46,675 bases of DNA from an uncultured Porphyromonadaceae bacterium (GCA_946410185.1 CAMJZI010000008.1:1-46675), one strand, 5' to 3'. Shown: positions 23,934 to 33,688, counted from the first letter of the stretch. Numbers and translations: made by a program. The notes: a model not told the origin generated them from the sequence alone.

Positions 23934-25043
23934 ATGATCACACAAGAACAACTCAAGGAATTACAACAACGCAAAGATGACCTCAAACGCTACCTCGACA
24001 TCGATGGCAAGAAAATCGAGGTTGAGGAAGAAGAACTGCGAACCCATGTCCCCGACTTTTGGCAAGACCAAAAGGCAGCCGAGGCACAAATGAAGAAAAT
24101 CAAGTCGCTGCGCAACTGGATTAACGGTTGCGAGGAAGTAGAACTCGCAGTTGACGAGGTGACTACAGGATTTGACTTTGTCAAGGAGGGGCTGGTCGAG
24201 GAAAGCGAACTCGATGCCCTGTACAGCAAAGCCCTTGGCATGCTCGAGAAACTGGAGCTGCGCAACATGCTGCGCCACGACGAGGACAAGATGGATGCGA
24301 TATTGAAAATCAACTCAGGCGCCGGCGGCACCGAGAGCCAGGACTGGGCGTCAATGTTGATGCGTATGTACCTGCGCTGGTGCGAACGCCATGGCTACAA
24401 AACGGCCATCGAGCACATCATCGATGGTGATGAAGCAGGCATCAAGAGCGTCACCATCAGCATCGAGGGCGACTTTGCCTACGGCTACCTCAAGAGCGAG
24501 AACGGTGTGCATCGCCTGGTGCGCGTCTCGCCCTATAATGCACAGGGCAAACGCATGACCTCGTTCGCATCGGTCTTTGTTACCCCGCTGGTCGATGACA
24601 CCATCGAAATCACCCTAGACCCTGCCAGGATCTCGTGGGACACCTTCCGCAGCGGCGGTGCTGGCGGCCAGAACGTGAACAAGGTCGAGTCGGGCGTGCG
24701 CGTGCGGTACCAGTACAAGGATCCATATACGGGCGAGGAAGAGGAAATCCTTGTCGAGAACACCGAGACCCGAGACCAGCCCAAGAACCGCGAGAATGCC
24801 TTGCGCAACCTGCGCTCGATCCTGTACAACAAGGAACTGGAACACCGACGCGAAGAACAGCGCAAGGTCGAGGATAGCAAGAAGAAAATCGAATGGGGCA
24901 GTCAGATTCGCAGCTATGTGTTTGACGACCGCCGCGTTAAGGATCACCGTACCAACCACCAGACCAGCGACGTGGGTGGCGTGATGGACGGCGACCTGGA
25001 CGATTTCATCAAGGCATACCTTATGGAATTTGCCGAGGGGTAA
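23934..25043 (+). CDS. prfB: Peptide chain release factor 2, without programmed frameshift
   Basis: A 369-residue class I release factor that recognises UAA and UGA. It has the GGQ peptidyl-transfer motif in SGGAGGQNVNKVESGVR (about 241-250). The anticodon-like tripeptide reads SPY (199-201) in HRLVRVSPYNAQGKR, where the E. coli protein has SPF. In many bacteria prfB is read through a +1 shift at CUU-UGA-C early in the gene. Here the corresponding codons are CTC-GAC (Leu21-Asp22, 23994-23999) in one uninterrupted frame, and no internal TGA or slippery run is present, so this autoregulation is absent. The length and all domains are normal. Confidence 0.95.
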   Translation: MITQEQLKELQQRKDDLKRYLDIDGKKIEVEEEELRTHVPDFWQDQKAAEAQMKKIKSLRNWINGCEEVELAVDEVTTGFDFVKEGLVEESELDALYSKALGMLEKLELRNMLRHDEDKMDAILKINSGAGGTESQDWASMLMRMYLRWCERHGYKTAIEHIIDGDEAGIKSVTISIEGDFAYGYLKSENGVHRLVRVSPYNAQGKRMTSFASVFVTPLVDDTIEITLDPARISWDTFRSGGAGGQNVNKVESGVRVRYQYKDPYTGEEEEILVENTETRDQPKNRENALRNLRSILYNKELEHRREEQRKVEDSKKKIEWGSQIRSYVFDDRRVKDHRTNHQTSDVGGVMDGDLDDFIKAYLMEFAEG

Positions 25044-25160
25044 TGCTTTTCTAAACAACAAGGACAACGGTGTTACTATCAATCATGTTGTCATAGTTGC
25101 TTGAAAAAAACTGGCCGAACATTACAAGCATTTTACACGAAAGACAAGTCATAACAGATT

Positions 25161-25931
25161 ATGAACGAGAAATTTACCATTGTCAAAGTAAGCGGCAAAA
25201 TCGTCGAGAAAGCCGACGAGCTGCGCACGTTTGTCAAGGCATTTGCTGCTATCAAGGGCAAGAAAATGCTCATCTTCAGCGGCAACATGATGGCGCAGGA
25301 AGTCGGTAACAAGCTGGGAATAAAAACAAAACTCATCGATGACCGTCCCGTTGTGGATGCTGGCACGCTCAAATTGCTCACCATGGTCTATGGTGGACTG
25401 GTAAGCCGCCTGTTCGTCTCGCTGCTGCAAGGCAACAAAGTCAATGCCCTGGGCGTGACAGGAGCCGACATGAACCTTGTCACCAGCGTCAAGCTGCCCG
25501 ACGGCAAATTGGGCGACACGGGACAAGTGCGCCACGTCAACACCGAGGGCATTGCCCGATTGCTGGACAATGGCATCGTTCCAGTTCTTGCCCCCATCAC
25601 CCATGACGGACGCGGCAACCTGTTATTCAACGAGACCGACGCCATGGCCGCCGAGATTGCCCGCGCCCTGGCATTGCGTTTTGACATCACACTCATCTAC
25701 TGCTTTGAGAAAAAGGGCGTGCTGCTCAACGTGCATGACCCTGACAGCGTGATTGCCAACCTGAGGCGCACCCAGTACAAGGCCATGCGCGACATGGACA
25801 TCATGAAGGACTGGTTTGTCAACAAACTGGATAATGCCTTCAGTGCACTGGACCATGGCGTGAAAGATGTGTACATCACTTGCCCGTCACAACTGGGTAA
25901 AACCGACAAGGGCACCCACATCCAGGGCTGA
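25161..25931 (+). CDS. Divergent acetylglutamate-kinase-like protein (ArgB family)
   Basis: A 256-residue amino-acid-kinase-fold protein whose closest recognisable relatives are Bacteroidales ArgB (N-acetyl- or N-succinylglutamate kinases). Shared stretches include LKLLTMVYGGLVSR, VNALGVTGADMN, GIVPVLAPITHDGRGNLL and YCFEKKGVL. Kept active-site positions: Lys9, Arg62, Asp160 and Lys222. Changed positions: the glycine-rich substrate loop (VHGGG in ArgB) reads IFSGNMM (38-44), the substrate-contacting Asn two residues before NAD is Phe156, and the usual GGMIPK before the ATP-site Lys reads DWFVNK. It may have changed substrate or lost activity. It sits between prfB and asd, with 117-118 bases on each side. 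No other arginine-synthesis gene is in the window. Confidence 0.75.
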   Translation: MNEKFTIVKVSGKIVEKADELRTFVKAFAAIKGKKMLIFSGNMMAQEVGNKLGIKTKLIDDRPVVDAGTLKLLTMVYGGLVSRLFVSLLQGNKVNALGVTGADMNLVTSVKLPDGKLGDTGQVRHVNTEGIARLLDNGIVPVLAPITHDGRGNLLFNETDAMAAEIARALALRFDITLIYCFEKKGVLLNVHDPDSVIANLRRTQYKAMRDMDIMKDWFVNKLDNAFSALDHGVKDVYITCPSQLGKTDKGTHIQG

Positions 25932-26049
25932 ACAATTGGCACGCGATTTGCACAAAACAAAAAATGCGTAAAGTCTGACGGGCCGTGACAACCCTAATGA
26001 CAGACGACCAAAGAACTAAAGAGTATAAATCAAAAATTATTAAAAACTA

Positions 26050-27060
26050 ATGAAGGTTGCGATTGTTGGCGCCAGCGGCGCTGTTGGACAGGAATTCATG
26101 CGTGTCCTCGATGAACAGAATTTTCCCGTTACTGAACTTGTGTTGTTCGGCTCGGAACGCAGTGCCGGACGCATTTTCACCTTCCGTGGCAAGGACCATG
26201 TGGTCAAGCTACTGCAGCACAACGATGACTTCAAGGATATCGACATCGCATTCGTTGCCATGGGTGCAGGCCCCGCCCGCGAGTTTGCCCCGACCATCAC
26301 CAAGCACGGCTGCATCATGATTGACAACAGCAGTGCATTCCGCATGGACGACGACGTGCCCCTGGTAGTGCCCGAGGTCAATGGCGAGGATGCCCTGAAC
26401 ACGCCACGCAATATTATCGCCAATCCCAACTGCTCGACCATCATCATGGTGGTCGCCCTCAAGCCGCTCGACGACCTCTCGCACATCAAGAATGTGCAGG
26501 TTGCCACCTATCAGGCCGCCAGCGGTGCCGGCATGGAAGCAATGTATGAGCTTGCGTTGCAGACCAGCGAGATCGCAGTGGGCAAGGAAGAACTGACCGT
26601 GCGCCATTTCCAGCACGAGTTGGCCTACAATGTCATTCCCCACATCGACATCTTCCAGGACAACGACTATACCCGCGAGGAGATGAAGATGGTCAAGGAG
26701 ACCTGCAAAATCATGCACAGCGACATCCGCGTGAGCGCCACCTGCGTGCGAGTGCCCGTCATGCGTGCCCACAGCGAGGCCGTGTGGATCGAGTGCGAGA
26801 AGCCCATCACCCCCGAGGAGGCCCGCGCAGCCCTGCAACTGGCACCCGGCGTGGTCGTCGTAGATGACCCGCGCAGCAACCGCTATCCCATGCCCATCGA
26901 CTGCTCGGGCAAGGATCCCGTCTATGTGGGCCGCATCCGCGTCGATACCAGCAGCGACAACGGTCTGACCTTCTGGCTGTGCGGAGACCAAATCAAGAAA
27001 GGCGCTGCCCTCAACGCCGTCCAAATCGGCCAGTACCTGATTGCCCACCGCAAGAAATAA
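26050..27060 (+). CDS. asd: Aspartate-semialdehyde dehydrogenase
   Basis: A 336-residue enzyme that reduces aspartyl phosphate to aspartate semialdehyde with NADPH, the branch point to lysine/diaminopimelate, threonine and methionine. It has the N-terminal nucleotide site [13 protein letters not shown], the catalytic Cys128 in NPNCST, SGAG at about 161, and His241 in [13 protein letters not shown] as acid-base. The length is normal and the protein is cytosolic. It has its own terminator at 27082-27113. No promoter of the standard form is evident in the 118-base gap before it. Confidence 0.95.
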   Translation: MKVAIVGASGAVGQEFMRVLDEQNFPVTELVLFGSERSAGRIFTFRGKDHVVKLLQHNDDFKDIDIAFVAMGAGPAREFAPTITKHGCIMIDNSSAFRMDDDVPLVVPEVNGEDALNTPRNIIANPNCSTIIMVVALKPLDDLSHIKNVQVATYQAASGAGMEAMYELALQTSEIAVGKEELTVRHFQHELAYNVIPHIDIFQDNDYTREEMKMVKETCKIMHSDIRVSATCVRVPVMRAHSEAVWIECEKPITPEEARAALQLAPGVVVVDDPRSNRYPMPIDCSGKDPVYVGRIRVDTSSDNGLTFWLCGDQIKKGAALNAVQIGQYLIAHRKK

Positions 27061-27081
27061 AAAAAACGCTTCAATCATCAC

Positions 27082-27120
27082 AATCCCCTGGGGCAAGAAG
27101 GCCCTGGGGGATTACTTTTA
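27082..27120 (+). terminator. Terminator of asd
   Basis: The 13-base arms 27082-27094 and 27101-27113 pair fully (two G-U pairs) around AAGAAG, followed by ACTTTTATT. Confidence 0.85.
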
Positions 27121-27163
27121 TTAAAAAAATGTGCCGGAAAGTGAAAAATCAAAAAAAATCCTC

Positions 27164-27171
27164 TAAATTTG
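27164..27171 (+). promoter_or_regulatory. -7 box of the GDPD-GH106-GH97 operon
   Basis: TAAATTTG, 62 bases before the first start codon; the -33 region is A-rich without a clear TTTG. Confidence 0.45.
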
Positions 27172-27233
27172 TAAGCCAATCATAAGATAATGATGTTCCA
27201 GATTGTAGAAAACAAAAGAGGATTCAAAGCAAG

Positions 27234-28196
27234 ATGTTGACATTGAGAAAAACAAGATTCTACTCTTTTCTGCTTGTAGTGGCGCTCACGAGTCTGGCGT
27301 CATGCAGCCAGCTTAGCCATCAAACCCATGCAAACGCTATAGGCAGGGCCGATAAGATTGTCGCAGCATTGCACGACCCATCGACGAGCTATGTGGTCGT
27401 TGTCGCCCACCGCGGCGACTGGCGCAACTACCCCGAGAATTCCATCCCCGCCATCGAGTCTATCATACGCATGGGTGTGGACATGATGGAACTCGACGTG
27501 AAAATGACCCGTGACAGCGTGCTTGTCCTATGCCACGACTGGACACTGGACCGCACGACAACCGGCAGTGGAAAGATTAGCGATTACACCTACGACCAAC
27601 TGCTCGCTTTTGACCTGAAGCGCGGACACGGCATAGCCATTCCCGGCCTCAAGATTCCCACCCTGCGCCAAGCTCTGGAAGTGTGTAAAGGCCGTATCGT
27701 GGTCAATGTGGATCAGGGATTTGACTATTACGACCAAGTGCTCGCCTTGACCGAAGAACTCGGCATGACTCATCAAGTGCTGATCAAGAGCGGCAACTCG
27801 CGCAGCAAGGTGGAGGCAAAACTGGCACGTCACCCGCACAACATGATGTATATGCCCGTGGCGAGTGTCACTGAAGGTTCCGACATGACTGTTTTCAATA
27901 GTTATCTGGATAATCATGCGACAGCACCCATAGCATTTGAGTTGTGCTTCAACACCCTCGACAGCCAAGTGCGGAACACCGCCCGAAAAGTGCTGGATGC
28001 CGGTTCTAAGGTCTGGGTCAACACCATCTGGGGCTCGTTGTGCGGCAATCATGACGACGACAGGGCCTTTGACAGTTCTGACCCCGGTCAGGTCTATGGG
28101 CCTATCCTCGACTTGGGTACATCGATCATTCAGACCGACCGCCCAGAATTCCTCATCAAGTATCTAGAGAAGAAAGGCAGACGTAAACTTCGATAA
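27234..28196 (+). CDS. Glycerophosphodiester phosphodiesterase lipoprotein
   Basis: A 320-residue lipoprotein (signal ending LTSLASC). The GDPD barrel begins VVVAHRGDWRNYPENS. The canonical catalytic and metal residues are present: His59-Arg60, Glu86 and Asp88 in MELDVKMTRD, and His101 in LCHDWTLDRTTTG. These enzymes release sn-glycerol-3-phosphate from glycerophosphodiesters. The GH106 gene follows after 20 bases, so the two are co-transcribed. Bacteroidales often pair GDPD-like lipoproteins with glycan enzymes, so the real substrate could be a phosphorylated glycan. The protein is probably held in the periplasmic or outer membrane leaflet. Confidence 0.9.
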   Translation: MLTLRKTRFYSFLLVVALTSLASCSQLSHQTHANAIGRADKIVAALHDPSTSYVVVVAHRGDWRNYPENSIPAIESIIRMGVDMMELDVKMTRDSVLVLCHDWTLDRTTTGSGKISDYTYDQLLAFDLKRGHGIAIPGLKIPTLRQALEVCKGRIVVNVDQGFDYYDQVLALTEELGMTHQVLIKSGNSRSKVEAKLARHPHNMMYMPVASVTEGSDMTVFNSYLDNHATAPIAFELCFNTLDSQVRNTARKVLDAGSKVWVNTIWGSLCGNHDDDRAFDSSDPGQVYGPILDLGTSIIQTDRPEFLIKYLEKKGRRKLR

Positions 28197-28216
28197 CATC
28201 TCGCTTGTAGCACATC

Positions 28217-31200
28217 ATGAGACAGCTGCTATTCATCTGGCTGCTAGCCATCACCAGTTCGCTGATGGCTAACGATTTGAGAGACGGATTTCAGAATCCG
28301 CCCCAGCAGGCGCGTCCCCGTGTGTGGTGGCACTGGATGAATGGCAATATCACCCGCGACGGCCTGAACAAGGACATCGAGTGGATGAACCGTGTGGGCA
28401 TCGGCGGCATTCATTGCTTTGATGCCGCATTTTGGGGAAAATCCATCGTGGAGAAGCGCCTCACCTATATGTCACCCGAGTGGCAGGATCATTTCAGATT
28501 TGCCGTCTCAATGGCCGACTCGTTGGGCATGGAGGTTGCGATTGCCAGCTGCCCTGGTTGGAGCAACACTGGCGGACCATGGGTAAAACCCGAGCAGGCA
28601 ATGAAACGGCTGGTGTGGAGCGAGACGCGGGTCAAGGGAGGCAAGCAGGCGCATATCGTCCTGCCCGAGCCCAACAAGGATGACCGCTGGTATGCCGACA
28701 TTCGCGTCCTGGCGGTCAAAGCCAACCCCGCCGACAAAACAATGGAAGAACTCGGTGCCTCTTTCTCGGCCGCCGACACGTTGCAGAGCTCCTATTGGAT
28801 ACAATACCAATTCAAGCGCCCTGTCACCATCAAGGCCCTGAGCATCAAGGACGGGAATTACCGTAGCATCTGGGCCGCGCAGTCCGCACCTGTAGCCAAA
28901 TGGCTTGAGGTGAGCGACGACGGCACCACCTTCAGGCGCATCTGCGGCATTCCGCACGGCAGTGTCGGCTGGCAGACCATCGATATCGAGCCGACGCAGG
29001 CCAAATTCTTCCGCATCACATTTGACAAGAAACCCGGCATCACGCCGCAGCTCAAACTGTACACCACATCAAGAATCAACCATGCCGAGGAAAAAGCCGG
29101 CTTTGCCTCGCCATCAGACATGATGGAATTCATTACTCCTAGCTATCCTGACGAGGCAATCCCCACAACAGGCGTCATCGACGTGACCAGCATGGTGGAT
29201 GAACAAAGTGTCTTGACATGGAAGGCTCCAAAGGGTGAATGGAAAATCTATCGCTTCGGCTACACGCTCACGGGCAAGGAAAACCATCCCGCATCGCCCG
29301 AAGCGACAGGGCTGGAAGTGTCCAAGATAGACAAGGAAGCCTTTACCCACTTTATGGAGTATTACCTCAATTCTTACGAAAAGGCAACAGGAGGCCTCAT
29401 GGGTAGCCGCGGAATCCATTACCTGCTCATCGACAGCTACGAGGCGGGCTGGGAAACCTGGTGCGCACACATGCCTCAAGAATTTGAACGGCGCCGGGGC
29501 TACAGCCTGTTGCCATGGCTACCTGTGTTGACTGGCGAAATCATCGGTTCGGCACAGCAGAGCGAAGAGTTCCTTTTTGACTGGCGGACGACCATCGGAG
29601 AACTGATTGAGGAATGCATGTACCAAAACGCAGCCGAAATTGCCCACAGGCATGGGCTGGAAACCTATTTAGAGTCGCATGAGAACGGCAGGCTGTATCT
29701 GGCCGACGGCATGAATGTCAAGAGCCAGGCCGATATCCCCATGGCGGCCATGTGGACGATTCCCAAGGGTGCCAAGGCCGACAACTCCAGCGCCGCCATG
29801 GCCGAGAGTGACATCCGTGAATCGGCATCGGTGGCACACCTGTATGGCAAGCGGTGGGTTGCCACCGAATCGATGACCGCCAATGGCATGACCGGTGGCG
29901 CCTATAGTTATTATCCAGGCAATCTGAAGGAAACTGCCGACTTGGAAATGTCGTGCGGAATGAACCGTTTTGTCATTCACGAGAGCGCACACCAGCCTCT
30001 TGACGACAAGAAACCGGGACTGGGCCTGATGATTTACGGGCAATGGTTCAACAGGCACGAGACTTGGGCCGAGATGGCCAAGGCATGGACCGATTATCTG
30101 GCCCGCAGCAGTTTCATGCTGCAACAGGGCAAGAATGTGGCCGACGTGCTCTATTACTATGGTGAGGACGACGTGATTACCAGTCTGTTTGCCCACGAAC
30201 ACCCCGCAATTCCGCCTGGTTATAACTTTGATTACCTGAACAAGGACGCACTGCTTGACCTGATTTCCTACGACGGACAGCATTTTGTCACACCGTCTGG
30301 CAGCCAATACAGCCTGATGGTCCTGTCCAAGTGCTGCCATCATATGTCAGATGCGGTTTTGGACAAACTGGAAGTCCTGCGGCAACAAGGTGCACCGATT
30401 ATCGACGAAAAAAAGCAACCGATGGACATTGCCCTGCGAACTATCACCCCCGATATCAAGACCGAGGACATGAGTGCCTTGAGGTATGTTCATCGCACGA
30501 CGGCCGACAGCGAGATATATTGGCTCAACAACCGAGCCGAACAACAGCGACAGTGCCATGTCGCTTTCCGCGTGAGCGGGCTCAAGCCCACCTTGTGGAA
30601 TCCTGAGACAGGTGACATCCTTGATGTTTCCTATGAAATATCAAATGGCCATACACTCGTCTACCTCGACATGATGCCTGGCGACGCTTTCTTCATCGTG
30701 TTTAACGGTAAGGCTGATGTGCTCCGGCAGACGGTTCCCGACAAACAGGAAACACTGCTGAAGCAAATCGACAATCCCTGGTCTGTCTCATTTGATGAGC
30801 AATGGGGCGGCCCGGCGAGCACAGTGTTCCCGAAACTCATCTCCTATACCGAATCGGACGACGACGGCATCAAGTACTACTCGGGGACTGCCGTATACAG
30901 GAACAGCTTCACCGTTTCCAGAGCAGAGTTCGAGCAAGGGCACATCCTGCTCGACCTGGGAGAAGTGGGATGCATGGCCCAGGTTAAGGTCAATGGCAAA
31001 GAGGTGGGCACCCTGTGGAAGTCACCTTACCGGGCCGACATCACCGATGTGCTCAACATCGGCAATAACACTCTTGAAATCAAGGTGGCCAATCAATGGG
31101 TAAACCGCATCATCGGCGACCTGCAACCCGATTGCGCTAAGAAATACACCTACACGCCTTGTGATTTCTACGAGGCCAACTCGCCGCTGCTGCGTGCGGG

Positions 31201-31246
31201 TCTGATGGGCCCTGTGACCCTTAAACAGATACTGACGACAAAGTAA
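28217..31246 (+). CDS. GH106-type glycoside hydrolase (putative alpha-L-rhamnosidase)
   Basis: A 1009-residue secreted protein (signal MRQLLFIWLLAITSSLMAN). The opening QARPRVWWHWMNGNITRDGLNKDIEWMNRVGIGG and the ISSCPGWSNTGGPWV-like stretch are marks of GH106, whose characterised members remove alpha-L-rhamnose from plant polysaccharides. A discoidin-like insert lies at about 190-280 (WLEVSDDGTTFRRI). The barrel continues with LLIDSYEAGWETWC, the ESHENGRLYLADGMN region and AWTDYLARSSFMLQQGKNVADVLYYYGED. A beta-sandwich near the C-terminus has VKVNGKEVGTLWKSPYRADIT. It lies between the GDPD gene (20 bases) and GH97 (24 bases), on one transcript. No SusC/D pair is nearby. Confidence 0.88.
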   Translation: MRQLLFIWLLAITSSLMANDLRDGFQNPPQQARPRVWWHWMNGNITRDGLNKDIEWMNRVGIGGIHCFDAAFWGKSIVEKRLTYMSPEWQDHFRFAVSMADSLGMEVAIASCPGWSNTGGPWVKPEQAMKRLVWSETRVKGGKQAHIVLPEPNKDDRWYADIRVLAVKANPADKTMEELGASFSAADTLQSSYWIQYQFKRPVTIKALSIKDGNYRSIWAAQSAPVAKWLEVSDDGTTFRRICGIPHGSVGWQTIDIEPTQAKFFRITFDKKPGITPQLKLYTTSRINHAEEKAGFASPSDMMEFITPSYPDEAIPTTGVIDVTSMVDEQSVLTWKAPKGEWKIYRFGYTLTGKENHPASPEATGLEVSKIDKEAFTHFMEYYLNSYEKATGGLMGSRGIHYLLIDSYEAGWETWCAHMPQEFERRRGYSLLPWLPVLTGEIIGSAQQSEEFLFDWRTTIGELIEECMYQNAAEIAHRHGLETYLESHENGRLYLADGMNVKSQADIPMAAMWTIPKGAKADNSSAAMAESDIRESASVAHLYGKRWVATESMTANGMTGGAYSYYPGNLKETADLEMSCGMNRFVIHESAHQPLDDKKPGLGLMIYGQWFNRHETWAEMAKAWTDYLARSSFMLQQGKNVADVLYYYGEDDVITSLFAHEHPAIPPGYNFDYLNKDALLDLISYDGQHFVTPSGSQYSLMVLSKCCHHMSDAVLDKLEVLRQQGAPIIDEKKQPMDIALRTITPDIKTEDMSALRYVHRTTADSEIYWLNNRAEQQRQCHVAFRVSGLKPTLWNPETGDILDVSYEISNGHTLVYLDMMPGDAFFIVFNGKADVLRQTVPDKQETLLKQIDNPWSVSFDEQWGGPASTVFPKLISYTESDDDGIKYYSGTAVYRNSFTVSRAEFEQGHILLDLGEVGCMAQVKVNGKEVGTLWKSPYRADITDVLNIGNNTLEIKVANQWVNRIIGDLQPDCAKKYTYTPCDFYEANSPLLRAGLMGPVTLKQILTTK

Positions 31247-31270
31247 TAACCAATATAATTATTAACGACT

Positions 31271-33547
31271 ATGACGAGACCATTCAAAACAATCCTGATG
31301 GCGGTGACCATTGCCCTGGCGACAGCCTTCACATGTGCCGCCCAACTGACTGATGCGCTCACCGTGACCAGCCCCAACGGACAACTGGTCATGAAGTTTG
31401 CCCTCGTGAACGGTGTCCCCAACTATTCGCTTGACTTCAATGGCCAGGCAGTCATTCTGCCCTCACAACTAGGTTTCGAACTCAGGGGAGGCCACATGCT
31501 GAACCAGGACTTTGTCCTCGTTGACAAGCAGACGTCCTCATTCGACGAGACGTGGGAACCAGTTTGGGGCGAAGAAGCCACCATCCGCAACCACTACAAT
31601 GAACTGCTGGTAAAGTTGCAGCAGCCTGCAGAAAAGGATGGCGAGAAACCAGTCGCCATGCATATTCGCTTCCGCGTCTTTGACGACGGCATGGGCTTCC
31701 GTTACGAGTTTCCCATGGAAAACGCCTTGACCTATTTCATGATCAAGGAAGAGTTGTCAGAGTTTGCCCTCACGGGCGACCACATCGCGTGGTGGATTCC
31801 CGGTGACTACTCCACCCAGGAGTTCCGTCCCACCCGTTCCAGACTGTCACAAGTGCGGGAACTGACTCCCAAGGCGCGCGTGGGCTGTGGCTGGCCCAAT
31901 ACAGCCTTCTCGCCCACCGGCGTCCAGACTGCATTGCAGATGAAGACCGACCAAGGCCTCTACATCAACATCCATGAGGCTGCCGTGCTGGACTATCCCA
32001 CGACCAACCTCGACCTGGACGACAAGAACTTCGTGCTGCGCACTTGGCTCACCCCTGATGCCGAGGGCGTGAAGGGCCGCATGCAGGCACCCTGCAAGAC
32101 ACCGTGGCGCTCCATCATGGTGTGCCGCAGCGCCACCGAGGTGCTGGCCTCACGCCTCGTGCTCAACCTGAATGACCCCTGTGCCATCAAGGACGTGTCA
32201 TGGATTCACCCTACCAAGTACATGGGCGTGTGGTGGGAAATGATCAGCGGCAAGAGCCAGTGGTCCTACACCAATGACTACCCCTCGGTGCAGTTGGGAA
32301 AAACCGACTATGCCCACTCCAAGCCCCACGGCAAGCATGGTGCCAACAACGAGAACGTGCGCCGCTACATCGACTTTGCCGCCGAGAACGGCTTTGACGC
32401 CCTGCTCATAGAGGGCTGGAACGAAGGCTGGGAAGACTGGTTCGGCAAGCAGAAGGACTTCGTCTTTGACTTCATCACCCCCTACCCCGACTTTGACCTA
32501 CCCGCCCTCAACGCCTATGCCCACCAGCGGGGCATCCGCCTGATCATGCACCACGAGAGTTCCTCGTCGACGGTCAACTATGAGCGCTGGATGGAACAGG
32601 CCTACGACTTGATGAACAAGTACGGCTATGATGCCGTCAAGAGCGGCTACGTGGGCAGGATCATCCCCTATGGCGAGTACCACTACAGCCAGCCGCTGAT
32701 TAACCACTACCACTATGCCATCACCGAGGCCGCCAAGCACCACATCATGGTCAATGCCCACGAGGCCGTGCGTCCCACGGGCCTGTGCCGCACCTGGCCC
32801 AACATGATCGGCAACGAGAGCGCCATGGGCAACGAGTTCCGTGCCGGCATCGACCCTGGCCAGACCGCAGTCTATCCCTTTACCCGCTTGCAGGGAGGAC
32901 CGATGGACTTCACCCCCGGCATCTTTGAGATGGACCTGGAAAAGGTCAGCGGTTGGGCCGACAAGATGCGCCACACCATCTGCAACCAGTTGGGACTCTA
33001 TGTCACCTTCTACTCACCGCTGCAGATGGCTGCCGACCTGCCCGAGAACTATGCCCGCTTCATGGATGCCTTCCAATTCATCAAGGACGTGGCCGTGGAT
33101 TGGGACAAGAGCATCTACCTGATGGCCGAGCCCGGTGAGTATATGGTCACCGCACGTCATCCCAAGCTGTCCACCGTCAACAAGGCCTCGGAGGGCGTCG
33201 CCAAGCTGCCCGACGGCAAGAAAGACGTGGTAAACGGTGCCACCAAGTTCATCTATGCGCTGCCCGACGGAGCCACCGCTGCCGACCTCAAGAATACCAA
33301 GCCCCGCGATGTGTGGTATGTGGGCGGCATCAACGGCGAGGATGCACGCGAGGTCTCCTTCAAGCTCGACTTCCTCAAACCCGGCGTGAAGTATGAAGCT
33401 ACCATCTATGCCGACGCCAAGGACGCCGATTACGAGACCAACCCGCAGGCCTACACCATCACACGCAAGAAGGTTACCGCCAAGACCGTCATGAAGCTGC
33501 GTATGGCACGCTCTGGCGGCTTTGGCATCACTATCCGCGAACTGTAA
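31271..33547 (+). CDS. GH97 glycoside hydrolase (inverting SusB-like group)
   Basis: A 758-residue secreted enzyme (signal MTRPFKTILMAVTIALATAFTCAAQ). The N-terminal beta-sandwich is followed by the barrel with YMGVWWEMISGKSQW, FDALLIEGWNEGWEDWFG, LIMHHESSSS, VKSGYVG, VNAHEAVRPTG (Glu498), RTWPNMIGNES (Glu516), GGPMDFTPGIFE (Glu553) and PENYARF (Glu592). VKSGYV without Asp and the HEAVRPTG Glu point to the inverting alpha-glucosidase group like SusB, and the length is close to SusB. It differs clearly from the shorter GH97 at 9199-11184. It is the third gene of the GDPD-GH106-GH97 operon, which ends at the 18-bp hairpin at 33578-33620. Confidence 0.92.
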   Translation: MTRPFKTILMAVTIALATAFTCAAQLTDALTVTSPNGQLVMKFALVNGVPNYSLDFNGQAVILPSQLGFELRGGHMLNQDFVLVDKQTSSFDETWEPVWGEEATIRNHYNELLVKLQQPAEKDGEKPVAMHIRFRVFDDGMGFRYEFPMENALTYFMIKEELSEFALTGDHIAWWIPGDYSTQEFRPTRSRLSQVRELTPKARVGCGWPNTAFSPTGVQTALQMKTDQGLYINIHEAAVLDYPTTNLDLDDKNFVLRTWLTPDAEGVKGRMQAPCKTPWRSIMVCRSATEVLASRLVLNLNDPCAIKDVSWIHPTKYMGVWWEMISGKSQWSYTNDYPSVQLGKTDYAHSKPHGKHGANNENVRRYIDFAAENGFDALLIEGWNEGWEDWFGKQKDFVFDFITPYPDFDLPALNAYAHQRGIRLIMHHESSSSTVNYERWMEQAYDLMNKYGYDAVKSGYVGRIIPYGEYHYSQPLINHYHYAITEAAKHHIMVNAHEAVRPTGLCRTWPNMIGNESAMGNEFRAGIDPGQTAVYPFTRLQGGPMDFTPGIFEMDLEKVSGWADKMRHTICNQLGLYVTFYSPLQMAADLPENYARFMDAFQFIKDVAVDWDKSIYLMAEPGEYMVTARHPKLSTVNKASEGVAKLPDGKKDVVNGATKFIYALPDGATAADLKNTKPRDVWYVGGINGEDAREVSFKLDFLKPGVKYEATIYADAKDADYETNPQAYTITRKKVTAKTVMKLRMARSGGFGITIREL

Positions 33548-33577
33548 CGCCTTCACTCCTGCCGACAACGTATAAAC

Positions 33578-33620
33578 AATGAAGCGCAACCGACTTGTTT
33601 ACAGTCGGTTGCGCTTCATT
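33578..33620 (+). terminator. 18-bp perfect hairpin after GH97
   Basis: AATGAAGCGCAACCGACT pairs perfectly with 33603-33620 around TGTTTAC. It has no T tract after it, yet its position 31 bases past the stop suggests transcript-end function. Confidence 0.7.
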
Positions 33621-33657
33621 ATAGTAATCTTCAACACTCAACATGGCCTGCAACCTA

Positions 33658-33688
33658 TTGCAGGTTTCGGTAATTGTCAATAACTTTG
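33658..33688 (+). promoter_or_regulatory. Promoter of the 33739 gene
   Basis: TAACTTTG at 33681-33688, with TTGC at 33658-33661 about 19 bases upstream. It leaves a leader of about 45 bases. Confidence 0.65.
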
